Source: Eulemur rufifrons | Taxonomy: Eukaryota > Chordata > Mammalia > Primates > Lemuridae | Direction: 5' to 3' | Assembly (NCBI RefSeq): GCF_041146395.1 | Contig: NC_091009.1 | Span: forward strand, 1,995,001 to 2,059,000 | Length of the DNA stretch: 64,000 nucleotides | Shown: positions 40,652 to 52,248 of the stretch, in pieces | Numbering within the stretch: the first letter of the stretch is position 1 | How the letters are laid out: each line of letters begins with the position of its first letter | Notes under the pieces: model-generated | Databases searched by the model: none | The model's input: the letters and a program-made list of their open reading frames with translations, nothing else | Told to the model about the DNA's origin: nothing | Program-made: the position numbers and the translations under genes

Positions 40652-41651
40652 CCGAGAATGGACTTTTAATTTAAATTCTACTCATTATATTCAAGTTTGT
40701 GTTAGACTGCCTTACTTATTTATGATTGGACATGCTGTTTATAAAGAACCTTCTTTCCTAGTGACCTGTGACAACTGTTCTTATTATACCTGTATTAAGA
40801 ATTCTATAAAGTTCAACCCTTATAAAGAAACACTTTATATTTTCAAAGCCAGAACAGGACTGTGGTTACCTGTTAAAATGAATAGAGTCTGGCAAGAAAC
40901 ACCAGCAATGTTCCTTTTGGATAAACTACTTAACCACATTCTTAAACGTACAAAAAGATTTATTGGTCTCTTCATAGCAGCTATTTTGGGAATCATTGCT
41001 GTCACTGCTTCTGCGGCCACCGCAGGTGTGGCTCTACATCAGACCGTTCAGACCACTGAATTTGTTCAAAACTGGCACCATGATTCAAATCAATTATGGT
41101 CTACACAAAATCAAATTGACTCTAAATTAGCTACTCAAGTGGCTGACTTACAGCAAGCAGTCACCTTGTTGGGAGACCAGGTTATAAGTCTACAAAAGCA
41201 ACTTAGACTTCGTTGTGATTGGAATATCACTCAATTTTGTGTTACACCTCATATATATAATCAAACTCGGTTTCCTTGGGAAAACATCAAAAAACATCTA
41301 CTTAATCAAGGAAATCTGACTGAAGAGATTAAAAATTTACAACAAGAAATATTAAGTACCTTCAGTCACAAACTTAAATTGCTCTCTGAAGCTGACATTA
41401 TTGATGACATCTCTTCTGGTTTGGAGTCAGCTGATCCACTTTATCATCTTAAGATCTATGGGAGTTCCACTATTGTAACTTTTAGCATTATTTTAATCCT
41501 TTGCTTGTGTTTATTTATAGTCTGGAGAAAACTCCGAAGCAGACAAGAATCCAGAGACCAACTCCTCGCTGTGATGGCTGTCCAACTCCATCAACTTTCT
41601 TCAAAAAATAAAAAAGGGGGAGATGTTGAGCCTAAGAATACTGAGTTGTAG
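40560..41651 (+). pseudogene. env: Env SU C-terminus plus TM, 363-codon open frame (unit 3)
   Basis: The protein is the same as in unit 2 (Phe at 138), with a complete TM subunit. The last codons and stop lie in LTR4. The polypurine tract is at 41610-41623. The intact frame is notable next to broken gag and pol, but the duplications are recent, so little time has passed for stops to accumulate independently. Confidence 0.85.
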
Positions 41652-42588
41652 AAATGCCCCCTGTATTTCTGGAGACAAGATTTGATTTCAGAAGTCAAAT
41701 AAGGCTTTGCCTTAAGGAAAAGATAAATGTGTTAGTTCAAAAGCTGCCTCATCTCAGGAGGGCGTCTTGCTGGTCAGTAGAAGCTGCATCTCAAGGAGAC
41801 AGCTGTAAACTGGGCCTTTGGTTCTCACCTGTTTTGAAAGACAAGGCAGGCCTCCCTTAGGACCAAAGGTTGCTGGTGCTGCTGACAGGTGGACCCCCGG
41901 AGATGAGAGCTAATCAGATAGATATGCTAATGCCCAAGCCGGGCCCAGATGGAACCATGCGGTTCAAGTAATTAACACAAAGCACAGCCCATGTTGACTT
42001 CTGGGATCATCTCTGTCTCCAAGAACACAATCACCAGAGCCAAGATGTCTCTGTTTGTTGCTAAAGTAATAGCCTTATCATAAAACTTAGAAGTTTGCCC
42101 CAAGAAGATTTTATAACCCATTGTTCCCCTAGTTAGAGTTAGTTAAAGGATCTGTAGTAGACTTTTAGGAGACTTTGACCCTAAAGCAAACTGCGTGTTA
42201 GTATCAAAATCCCATTGCGCTTGGCAACCGGAGCCTGTATGTACCCTATATAATACCTGTGTGGAGTTTCAGTCGGGGAAATATTTGATGCGGGTAAAAT
42301 ATTTCCATCCGGATACCCTTCTTTATCTATTTTCATAAACTTTCACTTTATAAACTTTATCTTTGGCTCTGTGTATTATTATTGCCATTACTTTATATTT
42401 TTATATCTGTTTCCTACTATATTTTTCATCCTTTGCGATGACCCCTGCCTGAGAGACCTGATCGGAAGAAAAAACCTCTTTGCAGGGAGCGTAGCTAACT
42501 CCCTGCAAACTGGCGTAGTCAACTTAGAGATCTGATCAGAACAAAGAGAAAAGGACCTCTTTGCGGGGAGCGTAGCTAACTCCCCGCA
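41624..42588 (+). repeat. LTR4 (3' LTR, long U5), 965 bp
   Basis: It has the same termini as the other LTRs. TATATAA is at 42247-42253. It is the only LTR that keeps U5 positions 42356-42542 (187 bp), absent from LTR1-3. The segment includes a CTTTATCTTTGGCTCTGTG stretch typical of U5. It also has a first copy of the terminal hairpin (42479-42509), followed by AAC-type spacing and TGGCGTAGTC, the first 10 nt of the primer binding site. The second hairpin copy (42560-42588) ends the LTR. Private variants include CTGCGTGTTA and ACCCTTCTTT. The 68-codon frame 41654-41860 is present. Confidence 0.92.
42479..42509 (+). other. Internal copy of the U5-end hairpin in LTR4
   Basis: The stem TTTGCAGGGAG pairs with CTCCCTGCAAA around the loop CGTAGCTAA. 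In the terminal hairpins (26446-26476 and equivalents) the stem is TTTGCGGGGAG with CTCCCCGCAAA and the same loop. One G-C pair is replaced by A-T on both sides, a compensatory change. Confidence 0.85.
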
Positions 42589-45500
42589 TTCAGGACCTCT
42601 GTCAGATCGCTGGATTGTTTTTATTATCCACAGAGAAGAGTAGTGGGCATGTGTTTGGCAGGTGAAAAGTGCGGATTCTGTTTCAGAGAATTAAACAGGA
42701 TCCGCATGGTCATCTCATTCCTTTAAGAATCCTTTGCTTCATCAGCTGGGATTCCACCATGTTTCTATATACTCCTCTATGCGTGGGCACAGGTACCTGG
42801 CTTGTTCCAAGAAGTATGCTGGAGAGATTTCAAATTAACCAGTACGTTGAAAATTATTTGCAGGTTTTCAGCGTTTCACCATAATTTTGATAACGTTTGT
42901 TTGTGCCTCCTGAAACCCAAGAAGGCTGCGACGGACATAACGATGCTGAGGAGTAGCTGACTTGGTGTTGCCTATTTTTGTTAGTGGAGAATGACAAGAA
43001 GCCATTCTTCTAAGTATCATCCCACAACCATTTTTGCATTGATTTAAAATGCAGGGAAATTTTGCAAGTTAGCATTATAATTAGTAGCTGGAGGGTACAG
43101 TTTTTTTGTGTGTGTGGTCGATGTGGATGGGGGGGGTCAGGCCCTCTGTCAGTTCGCTGGTTTGTTTTTATTATCCCCAGAGAGGAGAAGTGGGTATTAG
43201 TATGGCAGGTGAAAACTGCGGATCTGTTTCAGAGAATTAAACAGGATCCGCATGGTAATCCCGTTCCTTTAAGAATCCTTTGCTTCATGAGCTGGGAATC
43301 CACCATGGTTCCATATACTTCTCTATGCGTGGGCACAGGAAACTGGCTTGTTCCAAGAAGTATGCCTCAGAGCTTTTCAATTAACGAGTATGTTGAAAAT
43401 CCTTTGCAGGTTTTCAGCGTTTCACCATAATTGTGATAAAGTCTGTATGTGTCTCCTGAAACCCAATATGACTGCCAAGGACATAAGTATGCTGAGGCGT
43501 AGCTGACTTCGTGTTGCCTATTTTTGTTAGTGGAGACTGACATGAAGCCATTCTTCTAAGGATCATCCGACCATCATTTTTCCATTTTTTAAAAATGCAG
43601 GGAAATTTTGCAAGTTAGCATTATAATTAGTAGCTGGAGGGTACTGTTTTTTTTTTTTTTTTTTTTTTGGGGTCAGTGTGGATGGGTTGGTCAGGCCATC
43701 TGTCAATTCACTGGTTTGTTTTTATTATCCCCAGAGAGGAGAAGTGGGCATATATTTGGCAGGTGAAAAGTGCGGATTCTGTTTCAGAGAATTAAACAGG
43801 ATCCGCATGGTCATCTCATTCCTTTAAGAATCCTTTGCTTCATCAGCTGGGATTCCACCATGTTTCTATATACTCCTCTATGCGTGGGCACAGGTACCTG
43901 GCTTGTTCCAAGAAGTATGCTGGAGAGTTTTCAAATTAACCAGTACGTTGAAAATTATTTGCAGGTTTTCAGCATTTCACCATAATTTTGATAACGTTTG
44001 TTTGTGCCTCCTGAAACCCAAGAAGGCTGGGACGGACATAACTATGCTGAGGAGTAGCTGACTTGGTGTTGCCTATTTTTGTTAGTGGAGACAGACAAGA
44101 AGCCATTCTTCTAAGTATCATCTCACCACCATTTTTCCATTGTTTTAAAATGCAGGGAAATTTTGCAAGTTAGCATTATAATTAGTAGCTGGAGGGTACG
44201 GTTTATTTTTGTGTGTGGTCGATGTGGATGGGGGGGTCAGGCCCATTGTCAGTTCGCTGGATAGTTTTTATTATAACCAGAGAGGAGAAGTGGGCATGTG
44301 TTTGGCCGGAGAAAAGGGCAGATTCTGTTTCAGAGAATTAACGATGATCCCCATGGTCATCCCGTTCCTTTAATAATCCTTTACTACATCAGCTGGAAAT
44401 CCACCATGGTTCTATATACTCCTCTTTGCGTGGGAACAGGTAACTGGCTTGTTCCAAGAAGTATGCCGCAGAGCTTTTCAATTAACCACTACGTTGAAAA
44501 TTATTTGCAGGTGTTCAGCGTTTCACCATAATTGTGATAACGTTTGTTTGTGCCTCCTGAAACCCAAGAAGGCTGCGACGGACATAACTATGCTGAGGAA
44601 TAGCTGACTTGGTGTTGCCTATCATTGTTAGTGGAGACTGACAAGAAGCCATTCTTCTAAGTATCATCCCACCACCATTTTTCCATTGTTTTAAAATGCA
44701 GGGAAATTTTGCAAGTTAGCATTATAATTAGTAGCTGGAGGCTACGGTGTTTTTTTTTTTTTCCTGTGGGGTCGGTGTGGATGTGTTGTTCAGGCCCTCT
44801 GTCAGTTCGCTGGTTAGTTTTTATTATCCCCAGATAGGAGAAGTGGGCATATATTTGGCAGATGAAAAGGGCGGATTCTGTTTCAGAGAATTAACGATGA
44901 TCCCCATGGTCATCCACTTCCTTAATAATCCTTTACTTCATCAGCTGGAAATCCACCATGGTTCTATATACTCCTCTTTGCGTGGGAACAGGTAACTGGC
45001 TTGTTCCAAGAAGTATACCGCAGAGCTTTTCAATTAACCACTACGTTGAAAATTATTTGCAGGATTTCAGCGTTTCTCCATAATTTTGATAACGTTTGTA
45101 TGTGCCTCCTGAAACCCAAGAAGGCTGCGACGGACATAAGTATGCTGAGGAGTAGCTGACTTGGTGTTGCCTATTTTTTTAGTGGAGACTGACAAGAAAC
45201 CATTCTTCTAAGTATCATCACACCACCATTTTTGCATTGTTTTAAAATGCAGGGAAATTTTGCAAGTTAGCATTATAATTAGTAGCTGGAGGGTACGGTT
45301 TTTTTTTGTGTGTGGTCGATGTGGATGGGGGGGTCAGGCCCTCTGTCAGTTCGCTGGTTAGTTTTTATTATCCCCAGAGAGGAGAAGTGGGCATGTGTTT
45401 GGCAGGTGAAAAGGGCGGATTCTGTTTCAGAGAATTAACGATGATCCCCATGGTCATCCCGTTCCTTTAATAATCCTTTACTTCATCAGCTGGAAATCCA

Positions 45501-46744
45501 CCATGGTTCTATATACTCCTCTTTGCGTGGGAACAGGTAACTGGCTTGTTCCAAGAAGTATGCCACAGAGCTTTTCAATTAATCACTACGGTGAAAATTA
45601 TTTGCAGGTGTTCAGCGTTTCACCATAATTGTGATAACGTTTGTTTGTGCCTCCTGAAACCCAAGAAGGCTGCGACGGACATAACTATGCTGAGGAGTAG
45701 CTGACTTGGTGTTGCCTATTTTTGTTAGTGGAGACTGACAAGAAGCCATTCTTCTAAGTATCATCCCACCACCATTTTTCCATTGTTTAAAAATGCAAGA
45801 AAATTTTGCAAGTTAGCATTATAATTAGTAGCTGCAGGCTACGGTGTTTTGTTTTTTTTTTTTTCCTGTGGGGTCGGTGTGGATGTGTTGGTCAGGCCCT
45901 CTGTCAGTTCGCTGGTTAGTTTTTATTATCCCCAGAGAGGAGAAGTGGGTATTTGTATGGCAGGTGAAAACTGCGGATCTGTTTCAGAGAATTAAACAGG
46001 ATCCGCATGGTAATCCCGTTCCTTTAAGAATCCTTTGCTTCATCAGCTGGGAATCCACCATGGTTCTATATACTTCTATATGCGTGGGCACAGGAAACTG
46101 GCTTCTTCCAAGAAGTATGCCTCAGAGCTTTTCAATTAACCACTACGTTGAAAATCCTTTGCAGGTTTTCAGCGTTTCACCATAATTGTGATAACGTGTG
46201 TATGTGCCTAGTGAAACCAAATATGGCTGCTACGGACATAACTATGCTGAGGCGTAGGTGACTTGGTGTTGCCCATTTTTGTCAGTGGAGACTGACAAGA
46301 AGCCATTCTTCTAAGTATCATCCCACCATCATTTCTCCATTGTTTAAAAATGCAGGGAAATTTTGCAAATTGGCATTATAATTAGTAGCTGGAGGGTACT
46401 TTTTTTTTTTGTGGGGTCGGTCAGGATGGGTGTTCAGGCCATCTGTCAGATCGCTGGTTTGTTTTTATTATCCCCAGAGAAGAGTAGTGGGCATGTGTTT
46501 GGCAGGTGAAAAGTGGGGATTCTGTTTCAGAGAATTAAAGAGGATCCGCATGGTCATATCATTCCTTTAAGAATCCTTTGCTTCATCAGCTGGGATTCCA
46601 CCATGTTTCTATATACTCCTCTATGCGTGGGCACAGGAACCTGGCTTGTTCCAAGAAGTATGCCAGAGAGTTTTCAAATTAACCAGTACGTTGAAAATTA
46701 TTTGCAGATTTTCAGCGTTTCACCATAATTTTGATAACGTTTTA

Positions 46745-49485
46745 TGTGCCTCCTGAAACCCAAGAAGGCTGCGACGGACATAACTATGCTGAGGAGTAGC
46801 TGACTTGGTGTTGCCTATTTTTGTTAGTGCAGACAGACAAGAAGCCATTCTTCTAAGTATCATCCCACCACCATTTTTCCATTGTTTTAAAATGCAGGGA
46901 AATTTTGCAAGTTAGCATTATAATTAGTAGCTGGAGGGTACGGTTTTTTTTTGTGTGTGGTCGATGTGGATTGGGGGGTCAGGCCCTCTGTCACTTCGCT
47001 GGTTAGTTTTTATTATCCCCAGAGAGGAGAAGTGGGCATGTGTTTGGCAGGTGAAAAGTGCGGATTCTGTTTCAGAGAATTAAACAGGATCCGTATGGTC
47101 ATCTCATTCCTTTAAGAATCCTTTGCTTCATCAGCTGGGATTCCACCATGTTTCTATATACTCCTCTATGCGTGGGCACAGGTACCTGGCTTGTTCCAAG
47201 AAGTATGCCGCAGAGCTTTCCAATTAACCACTACGTTGAAAATTATTTGCAGGTGTTCAGCGTTTCACCATAATTGTGATAACGTTTGTATGTGCCTCCT
47301 GAAACCCAAGAAGGCTGCGACGGACATAACTATGCTGAGGAGTAGCTGACTTGGTGTTGCCTATTTTTGTTAGTGGAGACTGACAAGAAGCCATTCTTCT
47401 AAGTATCATCCCACCACCATTTTTCCATTGTTTTAAAATGCAGGGAAATTTTGCAAGTTAGCATTATAATTAGTAGCTGGAGGGTACGGTTTTTTTTTTT
47501 GTGTGGTCGATGTGGATGGGTTGGTCAGGCCATCTGTCAATTCACTGGTTTGTTTTTATTATCCCCAGAGAGGAGAAGTGGGCATGTGTTTGGCAGGTGA
47601 AAAGTGCGGATTCTGTTTCAGAGAATTAAACAGGATCCGTATGGTCATCTCATTCCTTTAAGAATCCTTTGCTTCATCAGCTGGGATTCCACCATGTTTC
47701 TATATACTCCTCTATGCGTGGGCACAGGTACCTGGCTTGTTCCAAGAAGTATGCCGCAGAGCTTTTCAATTAACCACTACGTTGAAAATTATTTGCAGGT
47801 TTTCAGCATTTCACCATAATTTTGATAACGTTTGTATGTGCCTCCTGAAACCCAAGAAGGCTGCGACGGACATAATTATGCTGAGGAGTAGCTGACTTGG
47901 TGTTGCCTATTTTTTTTAGTGGAGACAGACAAGAAGCCATTCTTCTAAGTATCATCCCACCACCATTTTTCCATTGTTTAAAAATGCAGGAAAATTTTGC
48001 AAGTTAGCATTATAATTAGTAGCTGGAGGCTACGGTATTTTTTTTTTTTTTTTTTTTCCTGTGGGGTCGGTGTGGATGTATTGGTCAGGCCCTCTGTCAG
48101 TTCACTGGTTTGTTTTTATTATCCCCAGAGAAGAGAAGTGGGTATTAGTATGGCAGATGAAAACTGCGGATCTGTTTCAGAGAATTAAACAGGATCCGCA
48201 CGGTAATCCCGTTCCTTTAAGAATCCTTTGCTTCATGAGCTGGGAATACACCATGGTTCTATATACTTCTCTATGCGTGGGCACAGGAAACTGGCTTGTT
48301 CCAAGAAGTATGCCTCAGAGCTTTTCAATTAACCAGTATGTTGAAAATCCTTTGCAGGTTTTCAGCGTTTCACCATAATTGTGATAACGTGTGTATGTGC
48401 CTACTGAAACCAAATAAGGCTGCTACGGACATAACTATGCTGAGGCGTAGCTGACTTGGTGCTGCCTATTTTTGTCAGTGGAGACTGACAAGAAGCCATT
48501 CTTCTAAGAAGCATCCCACCATCATTTCTCCATTGTTTAAAAATGCAGGGAAATTTTGCAAATTGGCATTATAATTAGAAGCTGGAGGGTACTTTTTTTT
48601 TTTGTGGGGTCGGTCAGGATGGGTGTTCAGGCACTCTGTCAGATCGCTGGTTTGTTTTTATTATCCCCAGAGAAGAGTAGTGGGCATGTGTTTGGCATGT
48701 GAAAAGTGCGGATTCTGTTTCAGAGAATTAAACAGGATCCGCATGGTCATCTCATTCCTTTAAGAATCCTTTGCTTCATCAGCTGGGATTCCACCATGTT
48801 TCTATATACTCCTCTATGCATGGGCACAGGTACCTGTCTTGTTCCAAGAAGTATGCCGCAGAGCTTTTCAATTAACCACTACGTTGAAAATTATTTGCAG
48901 GTTTTCAGCGTTTCACCATAATTTTGATAACGTTTGTATGTGCCTCCTGAAACCCAAGAAGGCTGCCACGGACATAACTATGCTGAGGAGTAGCTAACTT
49001 GGTGTTGCCTCTTTTTGTTAGTGGAGACAGACAAGAAGCCATTCTTCTAAGCATCATCCCATCACCATTTTTCCATTGTTTTAAAATGCAGGGAAATTTT
49101 GCAAGTTAGCATTATAATTACTAGCTGGAGGGTACGGTTTTTTTTGTGTGTTTGGTCGATGTGGATGGGGGGATCAGGCCCTCTGTCAGTTCGCTGGTTA
49201 GTTTTTATTATCCCCAGAGAGGAGAAGTGGGCATGTGTTTGGCAGGTGAAAAGGGCGGATTCTGTTTCAGAGAATTAACGATGATCCCAATGGTCATCCC
49301 GTTCCTTTAATAATCCTTTACTTCATCAGCTGGAAATCCACCATGGTTCTATATACTCCTCTTTGCGTGGGAACAGGTAACTGGCTTGTTCCAAGAAGTA
49401 TGCCGCAGAGCTTTTCAATTAACCACTACGTTCAAAATTATTTGCAGGTGTTCAGCGTTTCACCATAATTGTGATAACGTTTGTT
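46745..49485. repeat. Five-monomer duplication, copy 1
   Basis: This segment repeats at 49486-52248 with a constant offset of 2741 bp. Reading both copies I find two substitutions (T47940 against C50681, C49433 against G52174) and no length difference, even in the T-runs. The order of classes is A A B A C. Identity begins at 46745/49486 and ends at 49507/52248. Confidence 0.9.
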
Positions 49486-52248
49486 TGTGCCTCCTGAAAC
49501 CCAAGAAGGCTGCGACGGACATAACTATGCTGAGGAGTAGCTGACTTGGTGTTGCCTATTTTTGTTAGTGCAGACAGACAAGAAGCCATTCTTCTAAGTA
49601 TCATCCCACCACCATTTTTCCATTGTTTTAAAATGCAGGGAAATTTTGCAAGTTAGCATTATAATTAGTAGCTGGAGGGTACGGTTTTTTTTTGTGTGTG
49701 GTCGATGTGGATTGGGGGGTCAGGCCCTCTGTCACTTCGCTGGTTAGTTTTTATTATCCCCAGAGAGGAGAAGTGGGCATGTGTTTGGCAGGTGAAAAGT
49801 GCGGATTCTGTTTCAGAGAATTAAACAGGATCCGTATGGTCATCTCATTCCTTTAAGAATCCTTTGCTTCATCAGCTGGGATTCCACCATGTTTCTATAT
49901 ACTCCTCTATGCGTGGGCACAGGTACCTGGCTTGTTCCAAGAAGTATGCCGCAGAGCTTTCCAATTAACCACTACGTTGAAAATTATTTGCAGGTGTTCA
50001 GCGTTTCACCATAATTGTGATAACGTTTGTATGTGCCTCCTGAAACCCAAGAAGGCTGCGACGGACATAACTATGCTGAGGAGTAGCTGACTTGGTGTTG
50101 CCTATTTTTGTTAGTGGAGACTGACAAGAAGCCATTCTTCTAAGTATCATCCCACCACCATTTTTCCATTGTTTTAAAATGCAGGGAAATTTTGCAAGTT
50201 AGCATTATAATTAGTAGCTGGAGGGTACGGTTTTTTTTTTTGTGTGGTCGATGTGGATGGGTTGGTCAGGCCATCTGTCAATTCACTGGTTTGTTTTTAT
50301 TATCCCCAGAGAGGAGAAGTGGGCATGTGTTTGGCAGGTGAAAAGTGCGGATTCTGTTTCAGAGAATTAAACAGGATCCGTATGGTCATCTCATTCCTTT
50401 AAGAATCCTTTGCTTCATCAGCTGGGATTCCACCATGTTTCTATATACTCCTCTATGCGTGGGCACAGGTACCTGGCTTGTTCCAAGAAGTATGCCGCAG
50501 AGCTTTTCAATTAACCACTACGTTGAAAATTATTTGCAGGTTTTCAGCATTTCACCATAATTTTGATAACGTTTGTATGTGCCTCCTGAAACCCAAGAAG
50601 GCTGCGACGGACATAATTATGCTGAGGAGTAGCTGACTTGGTGTTGCCTATTTTTTTTAGTGGAGACAGACAAGAAGCCACTCTTCTAAGTATCATCCCA
50701 CCACCATTTTTCCATTGTTTAAAAATGCAGGAAAATTTTGCAAGTTAGCATTATAATTAGTAGCTGGAGGCTACGGTATTTTTTTTTTTTTTTTTTTTCC
50801 TGTGGGGTCGGTGTGGATGTATTGGTCAGGCCCTCTGTCAGTTCACTGGTTTGTTTTTATTATCCCCAGAGAAGAGAAGTGGGTATTAGTATGGCAGATG
50901 AAAACTGCGGATCTGTTTCAGAGAATTAAACAGGATCCGCACGGTAATCCCGTTCCTTTAAGAATCCTTTGCTTCATGAGCTGGGAATACACCATGGTTC
51001 TATATACTTCTCTATGCGTGGGCACAGGAAACTGGCTTGTTCCAAGAAGTATGCCTCAGAGCTTTTCAATTAACCAGTATGTTGAAAATCCTTTGCAGGT
51101 TTTCAGCGTTTCACCATAATTGTGATAACGTGTGTATGTGCCTACTGAAACCAAATAAGGCTGCTACGGACATAACTATGCTGAGGCGTAGCTGACTTGG
51201 TGCTGCCTATTTTTGTCAGTGGAGACTGACAAGAAGCCATTCTTCTAAGAAGCATCCCACCATCATTTCTCCATTGTTTAAAAATGCAGGGAAATTTTGC
51301 AAATTGGCATTATAATTAGAAGCTGGAGGGTACTTTTTTTTTTTGTGGGGTCGGTCAGGATGGGTGTTCAGGCACTCTGTCAGATCGCTGGTTTGTTTTT
51401 ATTATCCCCAGAGAAGAGTAGTGGGCATGTGTTTGGCATGTGAAAAGTGCGGATTCTGTTTCAGAGAATTAAACAGGATCCGCATGGTCATCTCATTCCT
51501 TTAAGAATCCTTTGCTTCATCAGCTGGGATTCCACCATGTTTCTATATACTCCTCTATGCATGGGCACAGGTACCTGTCTTGTTCCAAGAAGTATGCCGC
51601 AGAGCTTTTCAATTAACCACTACGTTGAAAATTATTTGCAGGTTTTCAGCGTTTCACCATAATTTTGATAACGTTTGTATGTGCCTCCTGAAACCCAAGA
51701 AGGCTGCCACGGACATAACTATGCTGAGGAGTAGCTAACTTGGTGTTGCCTCTTTTTGTTAGTGGAGACAGACAAGAAGCCATTCTTCTAAGCATCATCC
51801 CATCACCATTTTTCCATTGTTTTAAAATGCAGGGAAATTTTGCAAGTTAGCATTATAATTACTAGCTGGAGGGTACGGTTTTTTTTGTGTGTTTGGTCGA
51901 TGTGGATGGGGGGATCAGGCCCTCTGTCAGTTCGCTGGTTAGTTTTTATTATCCCCAGAGAGGAGAAGTGGGCATGTGTTTGGCAGGTGAAAAGGGCGGA
52001 TTCTGTTTCAGAGAATTAACGATGATCCCAATGGTCATCCCGTTCCTTTAATAATCCTTTACTTCATCAGCTGGAAATCCACCATGGTTCTATATACTCC
52101 TCTTTGCGTGGGAACAGGTAACTGGCTTGTTCCAAGAAGTATGCCGCAGAGCTTTTCAATTAACCACTACGTTGAAAATTATTTGCAGGTGTTCAGCGTT
52201 TCACCATAATTGTGATAACGTTTGTTTGTGCCTCCTGAAACCCAAGAA
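49486..52248. repeat. Five-monomer duplication, copy 2
   Basis: It is the second copy of the 2741-bp unit. It directly abuts copy 1, as expected from one unequal exchange between misaligned satellite arrays. The following monomer diverges at 52249. Confidence 0.9.

Larger units (their letters stand above)
25696..42588 (+). mobile_element. Tandem array of three class II (ERV-K-like) proviral units sharing LTRs
   Basis: The array reads LTR1 25696-26474, internal 1, LTR2 31002-31789, internal 2, LTR3 36312-37100, internal 3, LTR4 41624-42588. Unit spacings are 5306, 5310 and 5312 bp. Class II assignment rests on a dUTPase fused ahead of the protease, a G-patch remnant after the protease, the TM protein type and the 6-bp target duplication. 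All units share the same internal deletions (internal length about 4.5 kb against roughly 7-8 kb in an intact member), so they derive from one defective provirus. No unit can encode functional Gag or Pol. Confidence 0.93.

Noticed and set aside
25696..42588. The three retroviral units as an assembly artefact
   Set aside because: The units differ at many fixed places (protease codon, CpG sites, A-run lengths, LTR ends), which a copied contig would not show. Raw reads would still be the decisive test.
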